This document shows positions 9,410-18,857 of a DNA stretch of 64,000 nucleotides, piece after piece (the first letter of the stretch is position 1; each line of letters begins with the position of its first letter). Both the position numbers and the translations under genes were made by a program. The notes beneath the pieces are model-generated. The model worked only from the letters and a program-made list of their open reading frames with translations, searched no databases and was not told the origin of the DNA. Source of the stretch: Atlantibacter subterraneus (GTDB taxonomy: Bacteria > Pseudomonadota > Gammaproteobacteria > Enterobacterales > Enterobacteriaceae); assembly GCF_027853245.1 (NCBI RefSeq), contig NZ_JAPTZM010000003.1, one strand, 5' to 3'.

Positions 9410-12076
9410 CTACAGCAAGCGATTGACGTAGGCGTCAATGTCACTGATATCTTTTTCAATACCTGGAGCATCCATCTCGCGAATATTATGCTCCAGCGTT
9501 TCACATAACTGCTTGCCGGGGACAAGATTGAGCATGGCGAACACCCCTTTCAGGCGGTGCGCCGTCTGAGCCAGCGCAGCAAAATCGCTTGTCGCTGCCT
9601 CAGTATACAATCTCTTCACATCGTCCGGTACTGTGTCGACAAACAGAGAATAATAGCCGCTGGCGTGAAGTTGCGCGTTTTCATCGCCGCCCAGAGGAGA
9701 TTCCGGGCTGGCTTCCTGCGCCAGTTGCTCTTCTATTAGTTGTAGCACTGCTTCCTGCAAAGCTGCGCTGATATTAAAATTAACACGCAGTTTACCCGGC
9801 GCTAACTGTTGTACGCGGTCCTCATCATCGCTTAAAAGCAGGCCGGTTGCTGTAAGATTTGACGGATTATCTGTTAAGAAAATATCAAACTCTTGACTTA
9901 TCAGCCGTTCGTCGGGAGTAATGCAGCTCGCTCCCCAGCTTTCCAGCAGACGGACCACCACCGCGCGCACTTCATTTGATGTCACATCCACCATCGCGAC
10001 GACATCATCCAGTAAACGCTCCTCGTCTTCTTCTTCCTTCGATTCCACCGCCATATTGAGATGCAGCGAGTAACGCGTGCCAAGCTCGTTGCGCGATTTA
10101 ATATTCAGATAACCGCCCAGCTGTTTCGCCAGTTGGTTACACAGATAAAAGGTTAGCCCATTGGCTTTACCGAAGCGATCGGCAGACGTGTCGTTGAGGA
10201 ACGGGAAATGCAGATTGTCGATTTCCTGTGCGGTCAGCCCCTGTCCGGTATTCAGAATGCGCAGGGTCAGGCGTTCGCTCGCCGACTCTTCCTGGCTGAC
10301 TTCCAGTGTGATCTTGCCGATATCGGTGGTCGTCACCGCGTACTGCAACAGCATCAGCAGGATTTTTTTCAGCGCGGCTCGGTCGCCGTAGCGGCTCTCA
10401 TTGGCGGCCAGCTGATTTTTGACCAGCAGTTGCAGCCCCTTGCGCTTGGCGGCAGGCAGGACCTGCGGCACGACTTCATCAATGACTTCCTGGATGGAAA
10501 ACTCGCTCGGCATGGTCTTCCAGCTTTCGGTTTCCAGCAGGTTGAGCAACTGGATTTCATCCACCAGCCGCACAATTTCATCAGCCTGATTGAGCAGCGA
10601 GCGGTTGTCGGCGCTGGTGGCCATACCGGCCTGCTCCGCCAGCCTCAACACCGGCGTTTTCAGGGCTTCGCCAATATGCTGCATAAAGGCCGCGCGGCCC
10701 TGCTGGTTTTTTTCATACAGGCGCTGCGCCTGTTTCAACTTCTTATTCACCAGAATTTCCCGGTCCTGCTCGCGGATCACGAAGATCTGAGTACGCGGAA
10801 CCACCTGGCTACGGAACTGGCGAATTTCATACAGCTCATTATTGATGGTCGCCTGAATCACCCCCTGGTGCTGATCGGCCATCGCGGTAATGTTTTGCAG
10901 GTTTAAATGCGGCAGTAGATGATCGGCAATGCCGTTGCTGATCAGCGTGCGGTTGGAATCGAGATCGTGCACCAGCAGGCCAAGCGGCAGCAGCGAGACA
11001 ATCTCTTCATTCAGCGCGCGCAGCTTTTTCATCTCTCCCTGCCAGGAGTTAGGCGCGCTGTTTTCTACCTGGCGCGTCGGCTGGTTGCGGAACGTGGTAT
11101 AGCCAAACAGCGCCAGCGCCAGCAGGCCAATATTCAGCAGCAGCGGCAATAAGATATTTTGCAGCGTTTCCATCAGCAGCGTACCGAACGGCACTTCCCA
11201 AACCAGCTTCAGATGGGTGGAGTTGAGCAGCGAGGTGATCTCGATACGCGAGCTGTTGAAGTTAATGGTGACGCTGTCCGGATCTTCCCGGTCATTGCCG
11301 GTCTGGACGCTTTGGGTGTTGTCCTGGTCGAGACGGAAGCTGTCCAGCGCCATGCCCGGCGGGATCAGATCGTTAATCGGTAAATCAAACGCCACTACCG
11401 TCGCCAGATGGCCTGGCTGGTTAAAGGTGGTGCGCAGGGTAAAGTAGTGGCCGTTTTGCCAGGCGAGGCGGCGCAGGGCGGAGAAACTTTCACGCTCGTC
11501 CAGCGCGTTGGCCTGTTGCAGCATCTCCGCGCGGCGTGAATCAACGACATTGCTGATCGACCCTTCTTTAAAGCCGGTTGAGAGATCTTTCAGTGGCAGC
11601 GTCGATACCAGGATCATGCTGTTATCCTGGCCGTTGAGATAGTACATCGACCAGGGGACGTTTTCGGCACCCCATAAGGTATCCAGATAACTGGAAATCC
11701 GCTGGGACATCTCCAGCGTTGAGCTGTCATGAGAGCCGAAAATTAGCGCTTCGGTTTTCCGGCGCGGTTTCTCAAGGTAGTAAACGTCCTGACGCAGGCG
11801 AGTCTCCTGCAACCCTTCGTTTGCAGGCGAGGTAGAAGGGGCGATATTGTCATAAATCTGCCAGGTGGCGTAGCGGTAGGTATCAATACGCTTGTGCAGC
11901 GCATGGGTGATATCCACGATCTGGTAGCTTTTATCTTTAAGCCAGGTATTGACGGCACTCTGAGTAATCACCCCCATAGTGACCAGCAGGACCACGATAA
12001 GCAGAAGAAAAAAGCGCGTGATGCTGCCCGGCATCAAAGAAAACTTGTTGGGAATCATTGTGTCTGACTGACTCAT
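9410..12076 (-). CDS. rcsD: Phosphotransfer intermediate RcsD
   Basis: Membrane phosphotransfer protein that relays phosphate from RcsC to RcsB. It has 888 residues (about 890 in E. coli). N-terminal membrane helix (ITRFFLLLIVVLLVTMGVITQ), periplasmic domain, second helix (ILLPLLLNIGLLALALFGY), a histidine-kinase-like domain lacking a clear catalytic HisKA His, the ABL region, and a C-terminal HPt domain with the phosphorylated His in QTAHRLKGVFAML. The start was set at ATG 12076 (MSQSDTMIPNKFSLMPGSITRFF); an upstream extension to 12181 has no homology. Operon with rcsB. Confidence 0.97.
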   Translation of the reverse strand: MSQSDTMIPNKFSLMPGSITRFFLLLIVVLLVTMGVITQSAVNTWLKDKSYQIVDITHALHKRIDTYRYATWQIYDNIAPSTSPANEGLQETRLRQDVYYLEKPRRKTEALIFGSHDSSTLEMSQRISSYLDTLWGAENVPWSMYYLNGQDNSMILVSTLPLKDLSTGFKEGSISNVVDSRRAEMLQQANALDERESFSALRRLAWQNGHYFTLRTTFNQPGHLATVVAFDLPINDLIPPGMALDSFRLDQDNTQSVQTGNDREDPDSVTINFNSSRIEITSLLNSTHLKLVWEVPFGTLLMETLQNILLPLLLNIGLLALALFGYTTFRNQPTRQVENSAPNSWQGEMKKLRALNEEIVSLLPLGLLVHDLDSNRTLISNGIADHLLPHLNLQNITAMADQHQGVIQATINNELYEIRQFRSQVVPRTQIFVIREQDREILVNKKLKQAQRLYEKNQQGRAAFMQHIGEALKTPVLRLAEQAGMATSADNRSLLNQADEIVRLVDEIQLLNLLETESWKTMPSEFSIQEVIDEVVPQVLPAAKRKGLQLLVKNQLAANESRYGDRAALKKILLMLLQYAVTTTDIGKITLEVSQEESASERLTLRILNTGQGLTAQEIDNLHFPFLNDTSADRFGKANGLTFYLCNQLAKQLGGYLNIKSRNELGTRYSLHLNMAVESKEEEDEERLLDDVVAMVDVTSNEVRAVVVRLLESWGASCITPDERLISQEFDIFLTDNPSNLTATGLLLSDDEDRVQQLAPGKLRVNFNISAALQEAVLQLIEEQLAQEASPESPLGGDENAQLHASGYYSLFVDTVPDDVKRLYTEAATSDFAALAQTAHRLKGVFAMLNLVPGKQLCETLEHNIREMDAPGIEKDISDIDAYVNRLL

Positions 12077-12453
12077 TATCGTGTGTTGTCCGCTGGCTAA
12101 AGGCGCAATAAAAAAACATAGAGCGTCGATTCCATGACGCGTTCGCAGTACCAGGCTGCTGGCGTGCAGAGATACCGACACCGCAGTATAAAGCGAACAG
12201 CGTGATTTTCCAGACCAGACAAGCGAAAGCAGGTGCGATGAGCGGACCAGCAGTGAACAAACTCTGCGGCCAATTAAAAAAATAACCTACTGGAATTAAT
12301 ACTGAAAAAAGGAAGTGAAGCGAAGCGGTAATAGCACAAATAATCAAAGCGAAGCGGCAAATTTAATTATGTTGCTTTATTCTTGTGCCGAATGGCAAGG
12401 TGCGGGTGAAAAGCCGCGTAGCACAAATTTATTCAACTAACGTAAAGAAGCGT

Positions 12454-12546
12454 AAAAAAAACCGGATGCAAGCATCCGGTTGAAATAGGGGTAAAACTGA
12501 CATTCGGGATCGAATGACGGTAATAAATAAAGTTAATGATGATAGC
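12454..12546 (-). ncRNA. micF: MicF antisense regulatory RNA
   Basis: Hfq-dependent small RNA that blocks translation of the ompF porin mRNA. The minus strand starts GCTATCATCATTAAC, as E. coli MicF does, and ends in a GC-rich hairpin (ACCGGATGC with GCATCCGGT, 12461-12480) plus a U-tract, for 93 nt in total, the E. coli length. The 5' ompF-pairing region is conserved, and changes fall in the middle. It is divergent from ompC and shares its regulatory region, which fits OmpR co-control. Confidence 0.95.
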
Positions 12547-12699
12547 GATATCTATTTTAGTGATGAAGAGAGAAAAGGTTTTATCATTCAGTGCGGTAAA
12601 AACTCTTTTTATTTAAGTTATTGTTATTGTTGGTTTATTGGTATTTTTTGATTTTCAGTGCGATTATTTTTAGCTATTCGTGCTAAAAAAAGTTCCCTG

Positions 12700-12765
12700 A
12701 TTTTTACATATTGTTACACCTATAATGCAAAATGAAACACCTTAAAAGTTTTAGTATCATATTCG
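12700..12765 (+). promoter_or_regulatory. ompC promoter with OmpR boxes
   Basis: Tandem A/C-rich OmpR-type boxes are visible: a TTTACATATTGTTACACC unit at 12703-12720, a second unit with ATGAAACACC at 12731-12740, and a third AAAGTTTTAGTATC unit at 12745-12758. They are followed by a -10 region around the CATATT at 12758-12763. The arrangement and the sequence TTAAAAGTTTTAGTATCATA match the E. coli ompC control region, where phosphorylated OmpR activates at high osmolarity. Confidence 0.8.
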
Positions 12766-12885
12766 CATTGGATTAATCTGTATTTGTTTTGGACAATGGG
12801 GTCGCCGACTGATTAGAGGATTAATCAGTAAGCAGTGGTAATAAAAAAAGGCATATATAAAGGCATATAACAGAGGGTTAATAAC

Positions 12886-14004
12886 ATGAAAGTTAAAGTC
12901 CTGTCCTTATTGGTACCGGCGCTGTTGATCGCGGGTACTGCAAATGCGGCTGAAGTTTATAACAAAGACGGCAACAAATTAGACCTGTACGGTAAAGTAG
13001 ACGGTCTGCACTATTTCTCTGATGACGATGGTTCTGACGGCGATCAGACTTACATTCGTCTCGGCTTCAAAGGCGAAACCCAGGTTAACGACCAGATCAC
13101 CGGTTACGGCCAGTGGGAATACCAGGTTCAGGGTAACACCACTGAAAGCGAAAACGACGCCTGGACTCGTCTGGCGTTCGCGGGCCTGAAAGTGGGCGAT
13201 GCCGGTTCTTTCGACTACGGTCGTAACTACGGCGTTGTTTATGACGTTACTTCCTGGACTGACGTGCTGCCGGAATTTGGCGGCGACACTTACGGTTCTG
13301 ATAACTTCCTGCAATCCCGTGCTAACGGCGTTGCTACCTACCGTAACACCGACTTCTTCGGTCTGGTTGACGGCCTGAACTTTGCTCTGCAATACCAGGG
13401 TAAAAACGGCAGCGTTAGCGGTGAAGACTTCGGCGGTCGTGGCGTGCTGAAACAGAACGGCGACGCGTACGGCGCATCTGTGACCTACGATCTGGGCGCT
13501 GGCTTCGGTATCGGTGGTGCGATGTCCTCTTCCAAACGTACTGCTGACCAGAACAACCTGGCTGGCATCTACGGTAACGGCGACCACGCAGAAACCTACT
13601 CTGGCGGCCTGAAATATGACGCCAACAACCTGTACCTGGCTGCACAGTACACCCAGACTTACAACGCGACCCGTTTCGGCGGTGACTCCAGCGCGGCTGC
13701 CTACGGTTTTGCTGACAAAGCGCAGAACTTCGAAGTGGTTGCTCAGTACCAGTTCGACTTCGGCCTGCGTCCGTCCGTGGCTTACCTGCAGTCTAAAGGT
13801 AAAGACATCTCCAACGGCGTGAACAACTACGGCGACCAGGATCTGCTGAAATATGTTGATGTAGGCGCGACTTACTACTTCAACAAAAACATGTCCACCT
13901 ACGTTGACTACAAAATCAACCTGCTGGACGAAAACCAGTTCACCCGTGACGCGCGTATCGCTACCGATGATATCGTTGCGCTGGGCCTGGTTTACCAGTT
14001 CTGA
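12886..14004 (+). CDS. ompC: Outer-membrane porin OmpC
   Basis: General trimeric diffusion porin of the outer membrane. It has 372 residues (367 in E. coli), a 21-residue signal peptide (MKVKVLSLLVPALLIAGTANA, cleaved before AEVYNKDGNK), alternating amphipathic strands of a 16-strand barrel, the constriction-loop PEFGGD motif, and the terminal Phe of porins (ALGLVYQF). Strong RBS (CAGAGGG) 10 bases before the ATG. OmpC rather than OmpF is supported by the divergent micF upstream and the OmpR box pattern. Confidence 0.96.
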   Translation: MKVKVLSLLVPALLIAGTANAAEVYNKDGNKLDLYGKVDGLHYFSDDDGSDGDQTYIRLGFKGETQVNDQITGYGQWEYQVQGNTTESENDAWTRLAFAGLKVGDAGSFDYGRNYGVVYDVTSWTDVLPEFGGDTYGSDNFLQSRANGVATYRNTDFFGLVDGLNFALQYQGKNGSVSGEDFGGRGVLKQNGDAYGASVTYDLGAGFGIGGAMSSSKRTADQNNLAGIYGNGDHAETYSGGLKYDANNLYLAAQYTQTYNATRFGGDSSAAAYGFADKAQNFEVVAQYQFDFGLRPSVAYLQSKGKDISNGVNNYGDQDLLKYVDVGATYYFNKNMSTYVDYKINLLDENQFTRDARIATDDIVALGLVYQF

Positions 14005-14022
14005 TTTCGCACTATTTGTATC

Positions 14023-14049
14023 AAGGGAGCCTGCGGGCTCCCTTTTTTT
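14023..14049 (+). terminator. ompC terminator
   Basis: A 9-bp stem (14023-14031 with 14036-14044), a 4-base loop and a seven-base T-run (14043-14049) lie 18 bases after the ompC stop: a standard intrinsic terminator before apbE. Confidence 0.92.
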
Positions 14050-14112
14050 ATCCCGCTTCCCGACAATGTTCGATTTTTGTTGTACCCTGCGGGCCTCAAC
14101 AGAGGGGTAGCA

Positions 14113-15168
14113 ATGAGACGTTTATCAGGACTTTGCATCGGAGTGGTGGCCGCCGTTCTGCTGCTTTCAGGATGCGATAATTCGCAGCAATCGGCTAAAC
14201 CTGCCCAGCGGGCCGTGGTGCTGGAAGGCAAAACCATGGGAACGTTCTGGCGGGTGAGCCTCGCGGGCGTTGAACCGTCACGCGAAGCGGCGCTGCGCGA
14301 AAAGATTCAGGCCCAGCTGGATGGCGACGATCGGCTGCTTTCCACCTGGAAAAATGATTCGGCGCTGATGCAGTTCAACCATTCCGCCAGCACCGATCCC
14401 TGGCCGGTGAGCGAGGCCATGAGCGATATCGTGACGCTGGCGCTGCGTATCGGCCATAAAACCCAGGGCGCGATGGACATCACCGTGGGCCCGCTGGTGA
14501 ATTTATGGGGTTTTGGCCCGGACAAACAGCCGGTAAAAACGCCGTCAGACGCCGATATCGAGCAGGCGAAGAACCGCGTCGGGCTTGAACATCTGAAGGT
14601 GATCCAGTCGGCAGGCGCGCAGTATCTGCAAAAAGAGATCCCCGATCTGTTTGTTGATCTCTCCACCGTCGGCGAAGGCTACGCTGCCGATCATCTGGCG
14701 CGCCTGATGGAGCAGGAGGGCATCAGCCGCTATTTAGTCTCCGTAGGCGGCGCGCTGGTCAGCCGGGGCACCAATCCCGAAGGCCGCTCATGGCGGGTGG
14801 CTATCCAGCAGCCGACGGACCGGGAAAACGCCGTTGCCGCGGTGGTGGATATTAACGGCCATGGCATCAGCACCGCCGGGAGCTATCGCAACTATTATGA
14901 GCTGGACGGCAAACGCCTGTCGCACGTGATCGACCCGGCTACCGGGCATCCAATCCAGCATACGCTGGTCTCTGCCACGGTGATCGCCCCCACGGCGCTG
15001 GAAGCCGACGGCTGGGACACCGGGCTGATGGTGCTGGGGCCAGAAAAAGCCAAAGCGCTGGCGCTGGAGCAAAAGCTGGCGGTGTATCTGATCGTCAAAG
15101 AGCCGAAGGGCTTTTCTACCTGGATGTCGCCGCAGTTTGAAACCTTCCTGCTGTCGCAGAAAAATTAA
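14113..15168 (+). CDS. apbE: FAD:protein FMN transferase ApbE
   Basis: Periplasmic lipoprotein flavin transferase that attaches FMN covalently to a threonine of target proteins such as RnfG/NqrC. It has 351 residues, the E. coli length. A lipoprotein signal with lipobox LLLSGC is followed by the core LEGKTMGTFWRV, a GEGYAADHLA stretch and the STAGSYRNYYELDGKRLSHVIDP metal/FAD region. The start was taken at ATG 14113 behind AGAGGGG; the frame is open from 14077. Its stop overlaps an Ada box for the following gene. Confidence 0.95.
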   Translation: MRRLSGLCIGVVAAVLLLSGCDNSQQSAKPAQRAVVLEGKTMGTFWRVSLAGVEPSREAALREKIQAQLDGDDRLLSTWKNDSALMQFNHSASTDPWPVSEAMSDIVTLALRIGHKTQGAMDITVGPLVNLWGFGPDKQPVKTPSDADIEQAKNRVGLEHLKVIQSAGAQYLQKEIPDLFVDLSTVGEGYAADHLARLMEQEGISRYLVSVGGALVSRGTNPEGRSWRVAIQQPTDRENAVAAVVDINGHGISTAGSYRNYYELDGKRLSHVIDPATGHPIQHTLVSATVIAPTALEADGWDTGLMVLGPEKAKALALEQKLAVYLIVKEPKGFSTWMSPQFETFLLSQKN

Positions 15169-15175
15169 AAAGCAA
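15163..15175 (+). promoter_or_regulatory. Ada box upstream of ada-alkB
   Basis: AAT, six bases, then GCAA (15163-15165 and 15172-15175) matches exactly the AAT-N6-GCAA pattern of the methylated-Ada operator at the E. coli ada and aidB promoters. It overlaps the apbE stop codon and lies 65 bases before the ada start, consistent with auto-activation of ada-alkB after methylation of Ada Cys38. Confidence 0.72.
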
Positions 15176-15239
15176 GAAACTGAGTTTTTTGGCGCAGCCC
15201 CGCTGGCAAAGTGGGGCTACCTTTAAAGAGGAGCGAGCC

Positions 15240-16304
15240 ATGAAACAGTCTATCTATCACACCGAAGACGCACGCTGGCAGGCGGTGGAAACCCGCGATG
15301 CGAATGCCGATGAGCAGTTTGTGTTCGGGGTTATCACCACCGGCATTTTCTGCCGCCCGTCGTGCCGGGCGCGCCATCCTCTGCGCCAGAATGTCCGCTT
15401 TTATCAGAGCGCCGACGCTGCCCAGGCGGCGGGCTTTCGGCCCTGCAAGCGCTGCCAGCCGGATAAAGCGCCGCTGCATCAGCAGCGCGTCGAGCGTATC
15501 CGCAAAGCCTGCGCAGTGCTGGACGCCAGCGAACAATCCCTCACGCTCGACGCTCTGGCACAGGAAATGGCCATCAGCCCGTATCATTTCCATCGCCTGT
15601 TCAAATCGGTCACCGGGATGACGCCCAAAGCCTGGCAAACCGCCCGGCGCAATCAGCGGCTGCGCGACGCCTTAACCCACGGTGAAGCAGTCACGCCTGC
15701 GCTGTATCAGGCGGGATTCGGCTCGGGCAGCAGCTTTTATCGCGACGCCGACGCCGCACTGGGCATGACGGCCAAACAGTTTCGCAGCGGCGGTAAACAG
15801 CTCAGCCTGCGCTATGCCATGGTGGATTGCCACGTTGGCCGCTGCCTGGTGGCGCAAAGCCCACGCGGGATCTGCGCGGTGCTGTTAGGGGATGACGACG
15901 CAGAACTTGAAGCCCAGCTGGCCGGACTGTTTCCGCTGGCTAAACGCCGTCTGGCACAGGACGATTTTAGCGATATCCTTGAAAAGGTGGTGGCCTGCAT
16001 ACGCGCGCCGGATACCCGCCTCGATCTGCCGTTAGATTTTCAGGGAACCCTGTTCCAGCAGCAGGTCTGGGAAGCACTGCGGGCTATTCCGTCCGGGGAG
16101 ACTATCAGTTACCAGGCGCTGGCGGCGAAAGTGGGTAAACCCAACGCGGTGCGCGCCGTGGCCAGCGCCTGCGGGGCCAACCGGCTGGCGATTATCGTGC
16201 CCTGCCACCGGGTGCTCCGCCGGGACGGGCAGCTTTCCGGCTACCGCTGGGGCGTGGCGCGCAAAGCCGCGCTGCTGCAACATGAAGCCAAAAAGGAGAC
16301 CTGA
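15240..16304 (+). CDS. ada: Adaptive-response regulator / methyltransferase Ada
   Basis: Bifunctional DNA repair protein and activator: Cys38 removes methyl from phosphotriesters and turns the protein into an activator, while the C-terminal Cys removes methyl from O6-methylguanine. It has 354 residues. The N-domain zinc/methyl cysteines are at C38, C42 and in KRCQ; an AraC-type helix-turn-helix follows (TLDALAQEMAISPYHFHRLFK), then the MGMT domain with IVPCHRV (Cys near 322). The start at 15240 has a strong RBS (AAAGAGGAG). The alkB start overlaps its stop (TGATG). Confidence 0.97.
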   Translation: MKQSIYHTEDARWQAVETRDANADEQFVFGVITTGIFCRPSCRARHPLRQNVRFYQSADAAQAAGFRPCKRCQPDKAPLHQQRVERIRKACAVLDASEQSLTLDALAQEMAISPYHFHRLFKSVTGMTPKAWQTARRNQRLRDALTHGEAVTPALYQAGFGSGSSFYRDADAALGMTAKQFRSGGKQLSLRYAMVDCHVGRCLVAQSPRGICAVLLGDDDAELEAQLAGLFPLAKRRLAQDDFSDILEKVVACIRAPDTRLDLPLDFQGTLFQQQVWEALRAIPSGETISYQALAAKVGKPNAVRAVASACGANRLAIIVPCHRVLRRDGQLSGYRWGVARKAALLQHEAKKET

Positions 16305-16954
16305 TGCTCGATCTGTTTGCTGACGATGAACCCTGGCAGGAGCCGCTGGCACCCGGCGCGGTGATATTGCGCCGCTTCGCCCGCCTGCACAGCCCGCAGC
16401 TGATGGCCGCGATCCACGACGTCGCCGCCCGCTCGCCGTTTCGCCATATGGTGACGCCCGGCGGCTACACTATGTCGGTGGCGATGACCAACTGCGGCGC
16501 GCTGGGCTGGACTACCGACCGGCGCGGCTATTTGTATGCGCCTGTCGATCCGCAAACCGGTAACCCGTGGCCCGCCATGCCGGAAAGCTTTCAACGCCTG
16601 TGCGATGCGGCGTCTCACGCGGCGGGCTACCCGGACTTTGCGCCCGACGCCTGCCTGATCAACCGCTATCAGCCAGGGGCTAAACTGTCGCTGCATCAGG
16701 ATAAAGACGAACCCAACCTGGCCGCGCCGATAGTGTCTGTTTCGCTGGGCTTGCCGGCGGTATTTCAGTTCGGCGGCCTGACCCGCAGCGCGCCGCTACA
16801 GCGGATCATGCTGGAGCACGGCGACGTGGTGGTGTGGGGCGGCCCGTCGCGCCTGTTTTACCACGGCATTCAGCCGTTGAAGGATGGCGAACATCCCCTG
16901 ACCGGCGGCTATCGCTACAACTTAACCTTCCGCGCCGCAGGGCATTACGAATAA
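16304..16954 (+). CDS. alkB: DNA/RNA demethylase AlkB
   Basis: Fe(II)/2-oxoglutarate dioxygenase that removes 1-methyladenine and 3-methylcytosine lesions oxidatively. It has 216 residues, as in E. coli, with the same numbering of iron ligands H131, D133 and H187 and of 2-oxoglutarate-binding R204 and R210 (RYNLTFR). It overlaps ada by one base, so the two are made from one message under Ada control. Confidence 0.97.
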   Translation: MLDLFADDEPWQEPLAPGAVILRRFARLHSPQLMAAIHDVAARSPFRHMVTPGGYTMSVAMTNCGALGWTTDRRGYLYAPVDPQTGNPWPAMPESFQRLCDAASHAAGYPDFAPDACLINRYQPGAKLSLHQDKDEPNLAAPIVSVSLGLPAVFQFGGLTRSAPLQRIMLEHGDVVVWGGPSRLFYHGIQPLKDGEHPLTGGYRYNLTFRAAGHYE

Positions 16955-17037
16955 AAATAAGAATTATTCTTGCCGTCGTCCGTCAGCCGTTTACACTGCA
17001 TGCCTGATTGATTTTCTGCTGTGGATTGCTGCTATTT

Positions 17038-18684
17038 ATGGAACTCCTGCTGGTCGTCTGGCGTCAGTATCGCTGGCCTTTTTTGTCGGTAATGGCGTTA
17101 AGCCTTGCCAGTGCCGCGCTGGGCATTGGCCTGATTGCCTTTATTAACCAACGCTTAATCGAAAACGTCGATATCTCCCTGGCGGTATTGCCTGAGTTTC
17201 TTGGTCTGCTGCTGTTGTTGATGGCGGTGACGCTGGCATCGCAGCTGGCGCTGACTACCCTCGGCCACCATTTTGTCTATCGCCTGCGCGGCGAATTTAT
17301 CAAACGTATTCTTGATACCCCGGTGGAGCGGGTCGAGCAGCTCGGCAGCGCGTCATTATTAGCCGGGCTGACCAGCGATATCCGCAACATCACCATTGCC
17401 TTTGTGCGTTTGCCGGAACTGGTGCAGGGCATCATTCTGGCGATTGGCTGCGCCTGGTATCTGGCGGTGCTGTCGCCGAAAATGCTGGTCGTCACCACCG
17501 TTTGGGTGGCTATCACCATCTGGGGCGGCTTTGTGCTGGTGGCGCGGGTTTACCGCCATCTGGCGATCCTGCGTGAAACCGAAGATAAACTGTACAACAA
17601 CTACCAGACCGTGCTGGAAGGGCGCAAAGAGCTGGCCCTTAACCGCGAGCGGGCGGAGCACATCTTCGATAAGGTCTACCAGCCGGATGCCAAAGAGTAT
17701 CGTCACCACATCGTGCGTGCCGATACTTTCCACCTGAGCGCGGTGAACTGGTCGAACATCATGATGCTGGGCGCGATTGGCCTGGTATTCTGGATGGCGA
17801 ACAGCCTCGGCTGGGCGGATACCAACGTAGCGGCGACCTTTTCCCTGACGCTGCTGTTCTTGCGTACCCCGCTGCTGTCGGCGGTGGGCGCGCTGCCCAC
17901 GTTACTTACCGCCCAGGTGGCGTTTAATAAGCTCAACAAATTCCATCTCGCGCCGTACCAGCCGGAATTTGCCCATCCGCAGCCGCGCGCGCCGTGGCAG
18001 ACCCTGGAACTGCGCAATGTGGCATTCCGCTACGGCGACAATTCCTTTGCCGTGGGGCCGATTAACCTGACGATCCATCGCGGCGAACTGCTGTTCCTGA
18101 TCGGCGGCAACGGCAGCGGCAAATCCACCCTGGCGATGCTGCTCACCGGGCTGTATCAGCCGGTGTCCGGCGAAATTTTACTGGATGGCCAGGTCATCAG
18201 CGCCAACAACATGGACGAATACCGCAAGCACTTCTCGGCGGTGTTTACCGATGTCTGGCTGTTCGACCAGCTGCTCGGCCCGCAGGGCCAGGCGGCCAGG
18301 CCTGAACTGGTCGAGCAGTGGCTGCAACGTCTGCAAATGTCCTCCAAACTGGAGCTGGATAACGGCAAGATCCTCAACCTGAAGCTCTCCAAAGGCCAGA
18401 AAAAGCGCGTGGCGCTGCTGCTGGCGCTGGCGGAAGAGCGCGACATTATCCTGCTGGACGAGTGGGCCGCCGACCAGGACCCGCACTTCCGCCGCGATTT
18501 TTATCAGGTGCTGCTGCCGCTGATGCAGCAAATGGGCAAAACCATTTTCGCCATCAGCCATGACGATCACTACTTTATCCACGCCGACCGGCTGCTGGAG
18601 ATGCGCAACGGGCAGTTGAGCGAGCTGACCGGCGACGAGCGCGACAGCGCCAGCCGCGACGCGGTCGCCCGAACCGGCAGCTAA
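17038..18684 (+). CDS. yojI: ABC exporter YojI (microcin J25 exporter family)
   Basis: Single-chain half-transporter: an N-terminal membrane domain with about six helices (1-320) and a C-terminal ATPase with Walker A IGGNGSGKS, signature LSKGQKKR and Walker B DIILLDEWAADQDP. E. coli YojI exports microcin J25 with TolC. It has 548 residues (547 in E. coli). The ATG at 17038 (MELLLVVWRQYRWPF) is the conserved start, although its RBS is weak; the frame opens at 17008. As in E. coli it follows alkB. Confidence 0.94.
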   Translation: MELLLVVWRQYRWPFLSVMALSLASAALGIGLIAFINQRLIENVDISLAVLPEFLGLLLLLMAVTLASQLALTTLGHHFVYRLRGEFIKRILDTPVERVEQLGSASLLAGLTSDIRNITIAFVRLPELVQGIILAIGCAWYLAVLSPKMLVVTTVWVAITIWGGFVLVARVYRHLAILRETEDKLYNNYQTVLEGRKELALNRERAEHIFDKVYQPDAKEYRHHIVRADTFHLSAVNWSNIMMLGAIGLVFWMANSLGWADTNVAATFSLTLLFLRTPLLSAVGALPTLLTAQVAFNKLNKFHLAPYQPEFAHPQPRAPWQTLELRNVAFRYGDNSFAVGPINLTIHRGELLFLIGGNGSGKSTLAMLLTGLYQPVSGEILLDGQVISANNMDEYRKHFSAVFTDVWLFDQLLGPQGQAARPELVEQWLQRLQMSSKLELDNGKILNLKLSKGQKKRVALLLALAEERDIILLDEWAADQDPHFRRDFYQVLLPLMQQMGKTIFAISHDDHYFIHADRLLEMRNGQLSELTGDERDSASRDAVARTGS

Positions 18685-18699
18685 GCCGCGCTCCGCGTT

Positions 18700-18738
18700 A
18701 AAAAAACCAGCATGGGTATCCGATGCTGGTTTTTTTTT
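18700..18738 (+). terminator. yojI terminator
   Basis: The inverted repeat AACCAGCAT/ATGCTGGTT (18705-18713 with 18723-18731) is flanked by an A-run upstream and a nine-base T-run downstream; it looks functional on both strands and ends yojI. Confidence 0.9.
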
Positions 18739-18857
18739 ATCCGCTTGCCCGCCTCGTTGAGTAAAATTTACAAAGCGCCCGCTATGCTTAACAGAGCTTA
18801 AACAGACGAAGGGCGGGATAGCCCTGTTGATTTTTCTTCTCATGGAATGCGCGACTT

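Larger units (their letters stand above)
12077..12885. other. 809-bp rcsD-ompC intergenic region
   Basis: AT-rich compared with the flanking genes. It holds the rcsD promoter region (about 12080-12450), the micF RNA gene on the minus strand (12454-12546), an AT-rich spacer, and the OmpR-controlled ompC promoter and leader (from about 12700). I see no convincing protein-coding gene; small frames here lack a ribosome-binding site and homology. Confidence 0.8.

Noticed and set aside
11937..12347. 136-codon open frame over the rcsD start
   Set aside because: Mostly out-of-frame with rcsD and extends into the promoter region; no RBS or homology.
12979..13587. 202-codon open frame antisense to ompC
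   Set aside because: Explained by the strong codon bias of the porin gene; its Val/Thr-rich translation lacks any motif.
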